From assembly GCA_035772735.1 (NCBI GenBank), contig JASDFA010000027.1, positions 36,748,001 to 36,812,000 on the forward strand: a stretch of DNA of 64,000 bases, given 5' to 3'. The DNA is from Datura wrightii (lineage: Eukaryota > Streptophyta > Magnoliopsida > Solanales > Solanaceae). The notes beneath the pieces are model-generated. The model saw only the letters and a program-made list of their open reading frames with translations. It did not search any database and had not been told where the DNA came from. A program made the translations under genes and the position numbers. Shown one piece after another: positions 33,705 through 44,787 of this stretch (the stretch's first letter is position 1; each line of letters opens with the position of its first letter).

Positions 33705-35310
33705 ACACCCTCAACTTAAGACTTTTGCATGTTCTCAAACAAAGAAAAAGAAAAACTAAACACGATGCACAACTAGAAAATAAACTTAAGATACTACAGC
33801 CAAAACTCAAACAAATTTGTGCACTCTATATATAAACTCTATTGACCCTTCCTCTTGAAACATCATCAGCTAATGTATTGCAAGCAACATCAAAACATCG
33901 TATTCAGGGATCAAGACATGTCATCTAGCTATTAACAAGCAATCAAGTCATCACCTACGCATTTCACACAGACCAATGGTAAAAGCAAACACAATCCATG
34001 TACCCTCACAAAAAATGAAGTCCCCACTCTAGTATGAAGTATCGAATGAAACATGGGACTAAGCAAATGAAGCACTCACTCTCTCAAAGAACTGCAAGTA
34101 TTATGCATCAGATACCATAGGCTTGCCCTTATTTTCTCTGCTTTGGTTTGTTAGATGATCAAATTAAGATCACGATAGGACTTTATATGGCTTGTAATGT
34201 AGGCTTAGGGCTGGACATGATAAAGACTAAAGATTTTATGAGTGACTATCCCTTCCTTGGCACTACATTCATTGGCTACACCATTCTCCTATTTCACCCT
34301 TCATTCTTTTTGTCTTCTTTTCTTTCCTTTTTTCCATTTTAATAATATTTGCATGGGTGAGGTGATTTTTCAACACTTTCAAGCTATTTTGAATTTTTTC
34401 TTCTTTTTTTCTCAATATTCTCAAATTTTTAGCTTTTTACTTTTTCACCTTACCACACCTTTTTTTCACCATTTTTTTCTTTCTTTTTTCTTTCTTTTCT
34501 TTCCTTTTCTCCCGCTCCCACTATTTATGCACCCCTACTCTAGCCACCTTCAACTTAACGATTTTGCTTATGTTGAGGTTCACAATATCCAAGGAAGGAC
34601 CAGGGACAAACAGGTTCATTATAAATAAATGGGTAAGGTTAATAGGTAAATCAAAGAAATATGGTCTATTAAGGCTCAAACTTGGGATCAAGGGATTCAT
34701 GAAACTTTGGTAGGGAATATAGGCTTAAAAGTGAGCTAACAGAAAAATGGCCTATGATCATATCCTAACCAACCATCCTCAACCTATGCATAGACCAACC
34801 AAGCAAGTTTTAGATCTTCAACAACATACCGCAATAAATACTAAGACCTCACTCGCACATGGTACATGAATTATTTTTACTTCACCTATCTGGTTCATAC
34901 ATGGCTTAACAAGCCTAGCACTATTAATGACTAAAATGACATGAAACGATCCACAGAAACCATGCATTGTTGTCACAAATACATAGCAAAAAAATTTTAA
35001 AACAGGGTCAATTTTTCAAAACAACAAAAGTAGTGCATATCCATTGGCTGAGTATTCCTAAGTTACTTTCTAATCAAACAAAAATCACAACTAAAAATAA
35101 AAAAATCCTAACACATGCCAGTTCTACTAGATAGCATGCCTGAGGAAAAAGAAACACAGCAAGTAAAACCCTCAGACGAACAAAAATCTCCCAAAAATTA
35201 CAAGTACACCCCCCCCTTTTTTTAAGAAATGAGCTTCGTCCCCGAAGCATAAAATATAAGCATGAAGGGAAAAGGGATATACCTGTGGCTACTCATACTT
35301 CACCTCTCAT
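33705..35310 (-). other. E7 3' untranslated region, no gene
   Basis: About 1.6 kb with no credible frame. A pyrimidine-rich tract lies at 34280-34520. The end next to the LTR reads AAGTTGAGGGTGT on the minus strand, the probable polypurine tract. The position matches that of the third ORF in E5, which is absent here. Confidence 0.7.
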
Positions 35311-35353
35311 GGGTTTTCTTCCATGCAGCGCCTAATTTAACGTCGCGGCATGA
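35311..35353 (-). repeat. Conserved post-integrase motif in E7
   Basis: GCGCCTAATTTAACGTCGCG-type block, about 20-30 bases past the integrase stop, matching the two copies after E5 integrase. Confidence 0.7.
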
Positions 35354-35371
35354 CATTACTTTTGTGACTTC

Positions 35372-36500
35372 TCAGGCATCATCAAGGTATATTTCCTCCA
35401 CTCTTTTCGATTCATCTTCATCTCCCAGATACACTTTTATTCTTTGCCCATTTACTTTGAAACTTTTTCCTTCTTTGTTCTCAAGTTCCACTGCACCATA
35501 TGGAGACACTTGCACTACTTTGTAAGGTCCCATCCATCTAGATTTCAGCTTCCCAGGGTGCAGCCAGAGTCTTGAGTTAAACAACAATACCAAATCGCCT
35601 GGGCTAAACTCCCTTCTTGTGATCCTTTTGTCATGATAGATCTTCATTCGTTCTTTATAAATTGCTGCACTCTCATACACCTAAAGTCAAAATTCATCCA
35701 ATTCAGTGATTTGTTTCAATCTTAGCTTGGCAACATCATTCCAATCCATATTTAGCTTTTTTTGTGCCCACGATGCCTTGTGTTCTAATTCAACCAGTAA
35801 GTGGCATGTTTTACCATAAATCAGTTGGTAAGATGATGAGCCAATGGGAGTTTTATATGTTGTCCGGTAAGCCCACAATGCATCATCAAGCTTCCTGGCC
35901 CAATCTGTCTGGCTCATATTTACTGTCTTGGCCAGAATGGTCTTGATTTTCCTATTAGAAACTTCTACCTGTCCACTAGATTGAGGGTGGTAAGGTGTGG
36001 CTACGTTGTGGTTAACACCGTACTTCTCCACTAAAGTTTTGAAGAGGCGATTGCAGAAATGCGATCCACCGTCGCTGATTATAGCTCTGTGAGTACCAAA
36101 CCTAGAAAAGATATGCTTTTGAAGGAATGTTGTAACACTCTTGCCTTCATTGTTTGGAAGTCAACAGCCTCCACCCATTTTGATACATAATCCACAGCCA
36201 CCAGAATGTACTTCATCCCATAAGAGCTAATAAATGGGCCCATGAAGTCAATGCCCCACACATCAAATAATTCTACCTCTAAAATTGGGGTTAATGGCAA
36301 CTCATGTTTGCGGGTAATATTGCCTTGCCTTTGGCACTAATTGTATGACTTGGCAAGGTCGTATGCATCTTGATGGATAGTTGGCCAATAATACCCGCAT
36401 TGCAAAATTTTATGTGTTGTTCTGGTGCCACTATGATGCCCCCTACAGGGGAGAATGACATGCCTCCATAATGCTCAGCATCTACACTACTGGGAAACAC
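35372..36500 (-). pseudogene. E7 integrase, broken
   Basis: Frames 36291-36500 (N-terminal zinc region), 36079-36300 (VWGIDFMGPFISSYGMKYIL, first catalytic Asp, then DYVSKWVEA), 35687-36031 (YHPQSSGQVEVSNRKIK with the Glu, WAYRTTYKTPIGSSSYQLIY) and 35372-35680 (C-terminal tail KLKSRWMGPYKVVQVSPYGA, FKVNGQRIKVYLGDEDE, then a proper stop). A frame break lies near 36130 (the core downstream of DYVSKWVEA shifts) and single stops separate the rest. Close relative of the E5 integrase, with the same domain order. Confidence 0.85.
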
Positions 36501-38524
36501 CTACGAATGATCCCATCTGCGCAAATGCGGAATAAATATGGCTCATCCCAGTAATATCGTCGGACATCAAATAAGAACTTCTTCTTCTGGTGAGGGGTTA
36601 TGTCTGCTAGCATTATGTCGCTAACCAAGTATTTAGCTATCTCAGCAAACCAAGGGATCAAGTCCTGTGATGCGGCTAATGCCTGCTCATCTGGGAATCC
36701 ATCGGTGATCTCAACCTCCATCTGCTCCTTTGCTTCAGACTCCAGTCTGCACAGATGATTTGCCACCTGGTTCTCTGTTCCCTTTCTATCTTTTACTTCA
36801 AATTCAAATTCTTGGATCAAGAGTACCCACCGAATTAATTTGGATTTGGAATCTCTTTTATACATCAGGTACCTCGATGCAGCGTGGTCTGTGTGAGTAA
36901 GTATGCTCGAAATTTTTCAAATGCAAATACCACTGCTAATAGTTCCTGCTCCGTGACTGTATAATTATTTTGGGCTATATTTAGTGTCTTTCTATCATAA
37001 TAGATTGGATGAAAGATTTTTTCTCTCCTTTGACCTAAAACAGCACCCAGAGCAACACCATTAGCGTCACACATTACCTCAAAGGGGAGAAATCTGGAGC
37101 TATGATGATAGGAGCAGTAGTGAGCTTTTCTTTTAGGCACTCAAAAGCCTTTAGACATGCCTCATCGAATACGAACTTTACCTCTTTCTCCAATAGTTTT
37201 CACAATGGTTGTGCTATTTTGGAAAAATCCATGATAAAGTGCCAGTAGAATCCTACATGCCCTAAAAAGCTTCTGCCCCTTTAATGGAAATAGAGGGTGG
37301 CAGTCCTGAAATAACTTCAATTTTTTCCTTGTCCACCTCGATCCCCTTTCTCGAGATTTTATGGCCTAGCACTATGCCCTCTTTAACCATGAAATGACAC
37401 TTTTCCCAATTTAGGACCAGATTGATTTCCTCACATCTTTTCAACATTTTGCCCAGATGCTCAAGGAAGGATCTAAATGACTCATCTACAACTGAGAAAT
37501 CATCCATAAATACTTCGATGGTGTCTTCTACCATGTCTGAAAATATGGATATCATATAATGTTGAAAAGTGGCTGGTGCGTTACACCATCCGAAGGGCAT
37601 TCTCTTAAAAGCAAAGGTCCCATATGGACAAGTAAAGGTTGTCTTCTCCTGATCTTCTAGAGAGATAGTGATCTGATTGTATCCTGAATACCCGTCAAGG
37701 AAGAAGTACCACCCTCTACCTGCTAGTCTATCAAGCATCTAATCCAGGAATGGCATTGGAAAGTGATCCTTCTGAGTGCAGCGGTTGAGTTTCCTGTAGT
37801 CTATGCATACACGCCATCCTATGATCGGTCGTGTTGGTATCAACTTATTCTTTGCATTGGGAACCACCATAATCCCTCCCTTCTTTGGTATGCATTGAAC
37901 AGGACTTACCCATTGACTGTCAGCTATGGGATATATTACCCCAGCGTCCAGCCACTTGATAATCTCCTTTTTCACCACTTCTTGCATAGGCAGGTTCAGG
38001 CGGCGCTGATGCTCTATGCTTGGCTTAGAATATGGTTTCGGCTGGATTTTATAGGTGCATATGCCTGGTGGGATTCTGACGATATCAGCTATGGTCCATC
38101 CGATTGCCTTCTTGTATCTCCTCAATATATTGACCACAGCTTCCACCTGCTCATCGGATAAGGTCGCTACAACTATAACCAGCAAGGTGTTGTTTTCTCC
38201 AAGGAGTGCATACTTGAGATGTGGAGGTAGTGATTTTAGCTCAAGGATAGGTGGTTCCTCCACAGATGGTTTGACCGGTGGTGTTGAACGGTTCTTTAAA
38301 TCCAGCTTGAGCTTCTTTGGGCTGAAGCTATATGACCCTATCCCATTTAAGGAATTAACCGTCTCTGTGTATTTTGGGCTCCCATTATCTCCATAATTCA
38401 TTTTCACAGCTGCCAAAGTATCATAAGTCACAATTCCTTCCACTAAGGTTGGCAGCTGATCGGGTTCCATCTTTGGGTGTTTGAGTGAAGGGTTTATCCT
38501 TAAATGAAATCCTAAGGATGTCAC
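36482..38524 (-). pseudogene. E7 reverse transcriptase and RNase H, few breaks
   Basis: A 261-codon frame, 37739-38524, starts near MTSLGFHLRINPS and covers the protease-RT linker, fingers and early palm (KKAIGWTIADI, KWLDAGVIYPIADSQWVSPV, WRVCIDYRKLN). One stop at about 37737 separates it from 37262-37738, which holds the palm with MPFGWCNAPATFQHYM and the catalytic box FMDDFSVV intact. A frameshift near 37262 follows. RNase H is at 36865-37140 (VMCDANGVALGAVLGQRREK) and 36482-36865 (RWVLLIQEFEFEVKDRKGTE). It is better preserved than E5, in keeping with a later insertion. Confidence 0.85.
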
Positions 38525-38613
38525 AAAATAAAAACAAAATAAAAAGAAAATGTCAAGAGTAAAGTAACTACGAACAAGTCAAATACAAGCTAATAACCTA
38601 GTCTTAGCTGTAT

Positions 38614-38631
38614 TCCCCGCAAATGGCGCCA
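38614..38631 (-). other. E7 primer-binding site (tRNA-Asp type)
   Basis: Minus strand TGGCGCCATTTGCGGGGA, 5 bases past the LTR end at 38637. Three changes from the perfect site of E5. Confidence 0.8.
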
Positions 38632-38636
38632 CTTTT

Positions 38637-40264
38637 TGATAATGCTCAAACCACACTTCCAACTGAAGTATGAAGCGGACGTTGTCAATAAAGAACCTAA
38701 CTTAGAGGTTGGGGATGATCCCACAGGGAATATGGAAGATCTAGATTACAGCCGGTAGACGAACTTGTATGGTAATTACTTCACAATGGGGGAAATTCTA
38801 ATAAAAATCAATAATAGAAATAAGCAGCAGTCAAGATTATATTTGTGAATCAATAATTAAAGGATAACTAGGGTTTGTGTTCCCCAAGGGTTCATAACAG
38901 CTTTGGATATACACTCGTGAGCTTTACCAATACTTACTTACAGAACTGATAACTTAGGTTCATTCAAACAATCGACCAATCCCTATTGAATGACTATCCT
39001 CAATTACTCGACCAAGTCTCATGAGTTTTGTAAACTAACCGTTATCACTAAGTTCCAGATATAACTATTTGTGACCACAGCTCAAGTTAATACAATGATC
39101 ATCAAGATCAAGGCTTTATTGTAATTCTCTTTTTCTAATCTCTACCTCTTCGATCAAAGCAAGTAAAGAATTCAGTCACTTCCTAACGTTGCGCACCGCT
39201 AAGAATCTTTAAAGATGAAGAGACCATAATATAAGTAATTAGTATTGATTTTAGACTCACTTTGTGCAACCCTAACTTGTTATTCCACCATGGTTCCCGC
39301 AACCCTAGCTATGGAGGTTTTAGCCTCTCATAGTTGTAAGCTTGTGAATTGTGCTCATGATTGAAAACATAAAACAATACTTATAAAGATAATTGAGAAA
39401 AAACAATTCCTTCAATTAAACACAAAACCTTGAATAACAAGTAGCAAGAACAAGATGAATTCAAGAAAAGGTTGATCACAAGGTTGAACCAACTCAATTC
39501 TCTCTTCCAACGATGTAAAATTGCTTACTACAATATTTTCCTACTAGAATTAAGTCTATCCGTCGTCCTCTTCTATGAAAAATAAAACATAAAAAGTATT
39601 TATATAGACACAAGAATCATTTTCCTAAACTAACAGTACTGCTTTCCATATCTATAGCCGACCTCATCCTCTATCCACCTACGACTCGTAGGGGCTTCTC
39701 ACGGACCGTGACAGCTACTCGTGGCTTGAAGTGTTGGCTGAATTTTGGCTAAGTGTTGGGCCAAGGTACGATTCGTACCAACATCCTATGACTCATACAT
39801 TGCACCTGTGGCTTGATCCTGATACTTTGAACTTTGTCTGAACTTCACCACGACCGGTTATGGTACGACTCGTACCTCCTTCTCACGGGTCGTAAGGTGC
39901 TCTCGTACTGAGAATCAGCCTCCTGTGCAATTTTTCTAGATTTTATCACAACTGGCTTCCCACGACTCGTACCACCATGGTACGATCCGTGATAAGTCTC
40001 ATAAGATCAGTCTTCCAGGTTAAACTGTCAGCTTCTCATCAAGGCCCTCAGTACGACTCGTAGGTCCATCCTATGGATCATACTGTGGACTACACTTTTT
40101 GCCCTTTTTTGCACACTTTTAGCTTTCTTTTGTCATTTATTGTTCCAACACCCATTTATCCTGAAATAAAAGGAAAAGTGCCTCATATCCATATAAATAC
40201 ACCTAAGTCCATGCTATTTTCTTAGTTTTGAGCATCAATAATGTTGTAAATCCATAGCACATCA
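38637..40264 (-). repeat. E7 5' LTR (1628 bp)
   Basis: Minus strand start TGATGTGCTATGG at 40264, end GAGCATTATCA at 38637. TATA-like CTATATAAATA at 39607-39597 (minus) with exact ACGACTCGT at 39681, 39865, 39962 and 40053 upstream. It has about 39 bases near 39090-39125 not present in the 3' LTR. Confidence 0.9.
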
Positions 40265-42093
40265 GGCCTCCCGCTGCAGCGGTCACTTGTCCGCTGCAGT
40301 GGTCACTATCTCGCCACAGCGAAAATGGTTCCGCTGCAGTGGCACTGCATAGGCAGTAGCTTGACAGGCTGCACTCTTCTCAATTCATCCATCGCACGGT
40401 TCATTAGATCAACAATTAACATTTCACATACTCCATAAATCCATCAAACAACCATAATAAGCAACAATCACAATAAGAGCTATAATTCCTTAATTATTCA
40501 TAGCGACAACTACACATGGTGACAAAGTCGCACTTAGCATTAACACCATGTTCATTTTTATCAATTTGCATCATATCCACGACAATTTCTCACATTCTCA
40601 TAGTACGTTCACATTCACCTCATGAACATAAATGAAATCCCAAACAAATACGAAAACAACACAACCAAGGTTAGCATGACGGGCACACGACTCCGCTATC
40701 TCCCCTTAACACTCAATCATACGAATCATGTACAGACATGCCAGAGGGTCTTATTTATGCCCATTCATTCATGTCTTGTAGGGGACTCTAGAAATCCATA
40801 AAGTGTATCGACGTGGCACCCGCTCCCATTCATACGCTCGTCCAGATGCTCCCTTGAGACACGAGCTTCTCAAATAAAGTTACTCGCTCGGCTAGATACT
40901 CCCCTCGGGCTCGAGCCTCTCATTTAAGGATATTAATTTTTTTCATTCATCATTCTCATAAAAGGCATGACAAGTGCATTATTATAGCATACAAAAAGTT
41001 ACAATCTACTGCTTAAATTAACCATCATCAATTAATAATTTTCTCATTAATGGAGTGGGATCACTTTACTAACCATTCATCACAGGAAATTACACTAACA
41101 TATTTACACAATCTTTTAAACAAGTCATCACAATTCAACATCACATCTTAGTCACGTTCACAAGATTAGTTAATAACAATAGACTCACATATCACGTAAA
41201 CGTCTGAAGACCAATCGTATATCAACATTGTACATTATACATGTCATTATATAGGTCTATCCCTGTAAACTGTAACCTACCTCAATTTGAACGATAATAA
41301 TTCAACTACTCCACGGGAGCCTTGCCTTTCCCCAAAATTTTAGAATGCGTGAAATCTACAACACAAGAGTAATTCATTAATTACCCTTCAATTTAGAATC
41401 TAACAGATTAAACCCTTTAGGGTATTTTTCAAAAGTAAAATCCTAATTCTACTAGGTTCTAATTCAATTTCCCAAGCAACCTTTGTTCCCAACACATGAT
41501 TCTAGGGGAGTGATCAAAACTTATCAACCTAATCCAATTCATCCCCTAATCACCCTACAATTCATCCCTAGTTAACATCCTAGGGTTCTTCCTCTACCAA
41601 ATTCCCACCATTAGAGGTTTACAAAGCTTCTAGGATCAAAACTACTCACCTTAGAGATAGAGAATTGAAAATCTTATCTTGGGAGAAAAGATTACTGCTT
41701 TGGAGAGTTTTTCTATCGTCTAGACCTCCTAATCACCTTCTGAAAAATAATAGGGTGAAAACCCTATAATTCTCACTTAAATCCACTTTCTGATTTTCAT
41801 CGTCCGCTGCAGCGGTTACCTTCCTGCTGCAGTGGACCCGCTACAGTGGCCATAGGTTCGCTGCGGCGGTCCAAATGGTTACTCTCCAATTTTCACTACG
41901 ACAGGACTCCGACCGTTACCAAGGTTTCGCTGCAGCGGAAATTCCACCACTGCAGTAGTCCCCCGGACCAGTAGCTACTCAAAATTGCACGGTTCTATAC
42001 TTAATTTATTTCACAACCTCCCTATCTCATCCTTAGCTAAATTTCTGTATTATATACCCTTAACTATCCCGTAACAACGTTTGGATCGTTACA
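40265..42093 (-). repeat. E4 5' LTR, proximal part (before E7)
   Basis: Minus strand start TGTAACGATCC at 42093. No gene. It has two clusters of CCGCTGCAGCGG-like palindromes, at 40270-40350 and 41800-41960. The end abuts the E7 target-site duplicate. Together with 31509-32083 it gives an LTR of about 2.4 kb. Confidence 0.7.
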
Positions 42094-42478
42094 GTTCTCA
42101 AAATATTATGATTCAGTCATAAGTTGGACAAATCTTCTCCGAATTTGACAATTTATTTTTTATTACAATGATTGTACATTTATTTTTTCTTCTTCTTCTT
42201 TCTTTTTATGTATGATGTTGATGCTTTTCACTAAGATGATATTTTTCATTTTTATGATGCAGGTTATTTAATCTCTCATTCTACCTTGTCTTATTATTTT
42301 TCTATCATGGTAGATAGTTACCATTTTCTTAATATTTTTAAATTTTAATATTATTTACTTATATAAGTTCTTAATTTTTATTTATTTATTTATTTACAGG
42401 ATGAAGATTAGTTGTTCAAGTTTGAATATTGATTTGAAGCACATGGCTACTGGAATGGTGATATCAACTCCAGTGATA
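42094..42478. other. AT-rich flank of E4, nothing recognised
   Basis: First sequence outside the E4 5' LTR. Pyrimidine- and AT-rich, with no frame or repeat I recognise. Confidence 0.5.
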
Positions 42479-43320
42479 TAAAAGTTAAAGGGATGGAAAA
42501 AAAATAAAATCATGTCCCAAAGACACAAGTCATGGCATAAGATATAAGTGCAAAAAGTTTATTGGATGAAAAAAAAATCATGTCCCAAAGGCACAAGTCA
42601 AGGCATAAGGCATGAGTGCAAAAAATTTATTGGATGGAAAAAAAATCATGTTCCAAAGGCACAAGTCATGGAATATGGCATAAGTGCAAAAAGTTTATTG
42701 GATGGAAAAAATATTAAATTATGCCTCAAAAGCACAAGTCATGGCATAAGACATAAGTGCAAAAGTTAATTGGATAAAAAATAAAGGCACAAGTCATGGC
42801 ATAAGGCATAAGTGCAAAAAGTTTATTGAATGAAAAATAAAATAAAATCATGCCCCAAAAGCACAAGTCATGGCATAAGGCATAGGTGAAAAAAGTTAAT
42901 TGGATTTTAAAAAAAAATCATGCCCCTAAAGGCACAAGTCATGGCATAAGGCATAAGTGCAAAAAGTTTATTGGATGAAAAATAAAATTATGCCCCAAAA
43001 ACACAAGTCGTGGCATAAGGCATAAGTACAAAAACTCTAAAGCATAAGTGCGCAAAAGTTTAAGGCATAAATACAAAAAGTTTATTGGATGAAAAAAAAT
43101 TAAATTATGCCCCAAAAGTACAAGTCATGGCATAAAGCATAAGTGCAAAAGTTAATTTGGTTAAAAAAAATAAAATAAAATCATGCCCCAAAGGCACAAG
43201 TCATGGCATAAGGCATAAATGCAAAAAGTTTATTTGTGGGAAAAAATAAAATCATGCCCCAAAAACACAAGTCATAGCTAAGGCATAAGTGCAAAAGATG
43301 CTTGTAGTTATGCATAGAAA
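42479..43320. repeat. Imperfect 70-bp tandem array (about 11 units)
   Basis: The core GCACAAGTCATGGCATAAGG, followed by CATAAGTGCAAAAAGTTTAT and TGGATGAAAAA, recurs about 11 times. Spacing is mostly 70-73 bases, with shorter and longer steps where units are lost or doubled. A 22-base T run follows at about 43411. The frame that crosses it only reflects the repeat. Confidence 0.9.
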
Positions 43321-44373
43321 AGATAAAAGATCCAAAGCATAGGCACTATTTAAGTAGTAGAATTTATGTCTCAAGGCATAACTTGGGCAAAAGTATGCCC
43401 CGTGAATTTTTTTTTTTTTTTTTTTTTGTTGTTAAGGGTATTTCTGAACACTTTTTATTTACTTAAAGTGCTGAAGGGCAAAAATTAAAAACCATAAATT
43501 TAAGGGGCAAAAATTAGAGATCGCTTCAAAATAAGGACATTTATGCGAATGGTCCTTTTAATTTTTTTAGTAGCATGACCCTACCCTGGCTTAAACTCGA
43601 GATCCAACATGACTACAATCTGGGACCAAAGCCCATATTCATAAAAAAAAAAAAAAAAGTAAATCTCAAGCTATAAATATAAATTAAATTAATCTTAAAA
43701 TATGAATTAAAATTGGACTAAACTGAAGATCTCTTAAAAATAGATTATATTAAATTGAGCTAAAATTAACTCAATATAAAATTATCTGATATCCAGCTTA
43801 TAAAATATTGAGCAAATTCATCGGAGCATTAATTTTTGAACCATATTTAACATCTTAATTAACACCGATACATATTTAGGATAGCGAGATTTCAATAAGA
43901 CTTTTAAGAATACCATATAAAAACTCAAGTTAGTGCGTAGTTAGAAAAAGATAATTTATTCACCTTATTTTTGAAAATATAGTTATGAATTGAATAGGTG
44001 TAGTGATGTAGAAATTACCACTTATTAGTAAAATTCTATGCAAAAACTTGAAATAAATTATTTCTAAACTAGGACTAAATTGAGAAGATGATGAATAGTG
44101 ACGATGGGTATTTAGTGATGAACTTCTATGACCCAAATGAACATGGTAACATCATTGTTAGGATGATTTGAGGTGATTGAACATGGTACCACCTAATATA
44201 TGTGTTAATGGATATGAGTTCATCCATTCAGATTGAAGTTGTTTGAATCAATTGACTTGCTTTAAGATGAGGCATATCGAGCTTCTAGCTTCTTGTATAT
44301 TTTCATAAATAATTCATGGCTTATCAAAATGATAGCTTTAAATGAGATTATATATACGTGCAGAACAACTATC

Positions 44374-44412
<39 letters not shown>

Positions 44413-44524
44413 TAATTATTGTAATTCTATGTAGTCTATCTGACGGAGAGTGCATTAGGCTTCGTAAATAGTATCCCAATGTATTTCATCATCAATTTTG
44501 TGCGACTTTGAGATGAGAATAGCT
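43321..44524. other. AT-rich intergenic DNA, nothing recognised
   Basis: No credible gene on either strand. Contains a (TA)n run at 44377-44411. Confidence 0.6.
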
Positions 44525-44787
44525 TGTTTGTCAAATTTTAAAAATCAGCTTTTTTGCAAAGTATTTTCGTCAAGCATAATTTGTGTTTCGCCAATTAATT
44601 TAAAAAGCATTTTTGAGTAGTAAATAATATCTGATCAAATTTTTAAGAAGTGTTTTTGAGTGTAATTTTTTAAAAATGCTTTGCAAAAAAATATTTTTGA
44701 AACAAATCTATTTTTGTAACTTGTAAAAAATGATTTCTGCTGCTTTATAAAATTACTTATTTTCTTTAAAAAATTTGACTAAACATT
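44525..44787. mobile_element. MITE-like inverted-repeat element
   Basis: The left end TGTTTGTCAAATTTTAAAAA and the right end, read on the minus strand as ATGTTTAGTCAAATTTTTTA, are imperfect inverted repeats 260 bases apart. The interior carries AAGTATTTT and AAAATGCTTT inverted motifs, as in foldback MITEs of the hAT type common in dicots. I could not fix a target-site duplication. Confidence 0.45.

Larger units (their letters stand above)
32084..40264 (-). mobile_element. E7: Athila-like retrotransposon lacking gag and protease
   Basis: Both LTRs are present (32084-33704 and 38637-40264), with a tRNA-Asp-type PBS and a polypurine-like tract. The target-site duplicates are GTCCT (32079-32083) and GGCCT (40265-40269), which differ by one base. 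Between PBS and the first pol codons there are only about 90 bases, so gag and protease are deleted. No third ORF lies after integrase. The LTRs differ at about a dozen of the first 155 bases. It is younger than E4, whose LTR it splits, and would have needed proteins from a helper such as an E5-like element. Confidence 0.85.
13061..42093 (-). mobile_element. E4: old chromovirus split by two later insertions
   Basis: Two chromovirus blocks lie 13 kb apart on the minus strand and fit together. Gag, protease, reverse transcriptase and most of RNase H are at 27983-31310. The RNase H end, integrase and chromodomain are at 13193-14878. The right block stops at a TGTAC and the left block resumes at the same TGTAC within the same RNase H motif. 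The 5' LTR starts TGTAACGATCC at 42093 and the 3' LTR starts TGTAATGACTCG at 13192; about 125 bases match at roughly 80%. E5 occupies the gap in pol, and E7 splits the 5' LTR. One element is the simplest reading; two related copies remain possible. Confidence 0.7.

Noticed and set aside
34148..34628. Phe/Ser-rich frames
   Set aside because: Fall on a pyrimidine-rich part of the E7 3' untranslated region and resemble no protein.
42548..42769. 73-codon frame with internal repeats
   Set aside because: It reads through the 70-bp tandem array; the unit changes length and frame elsewhere in the array.
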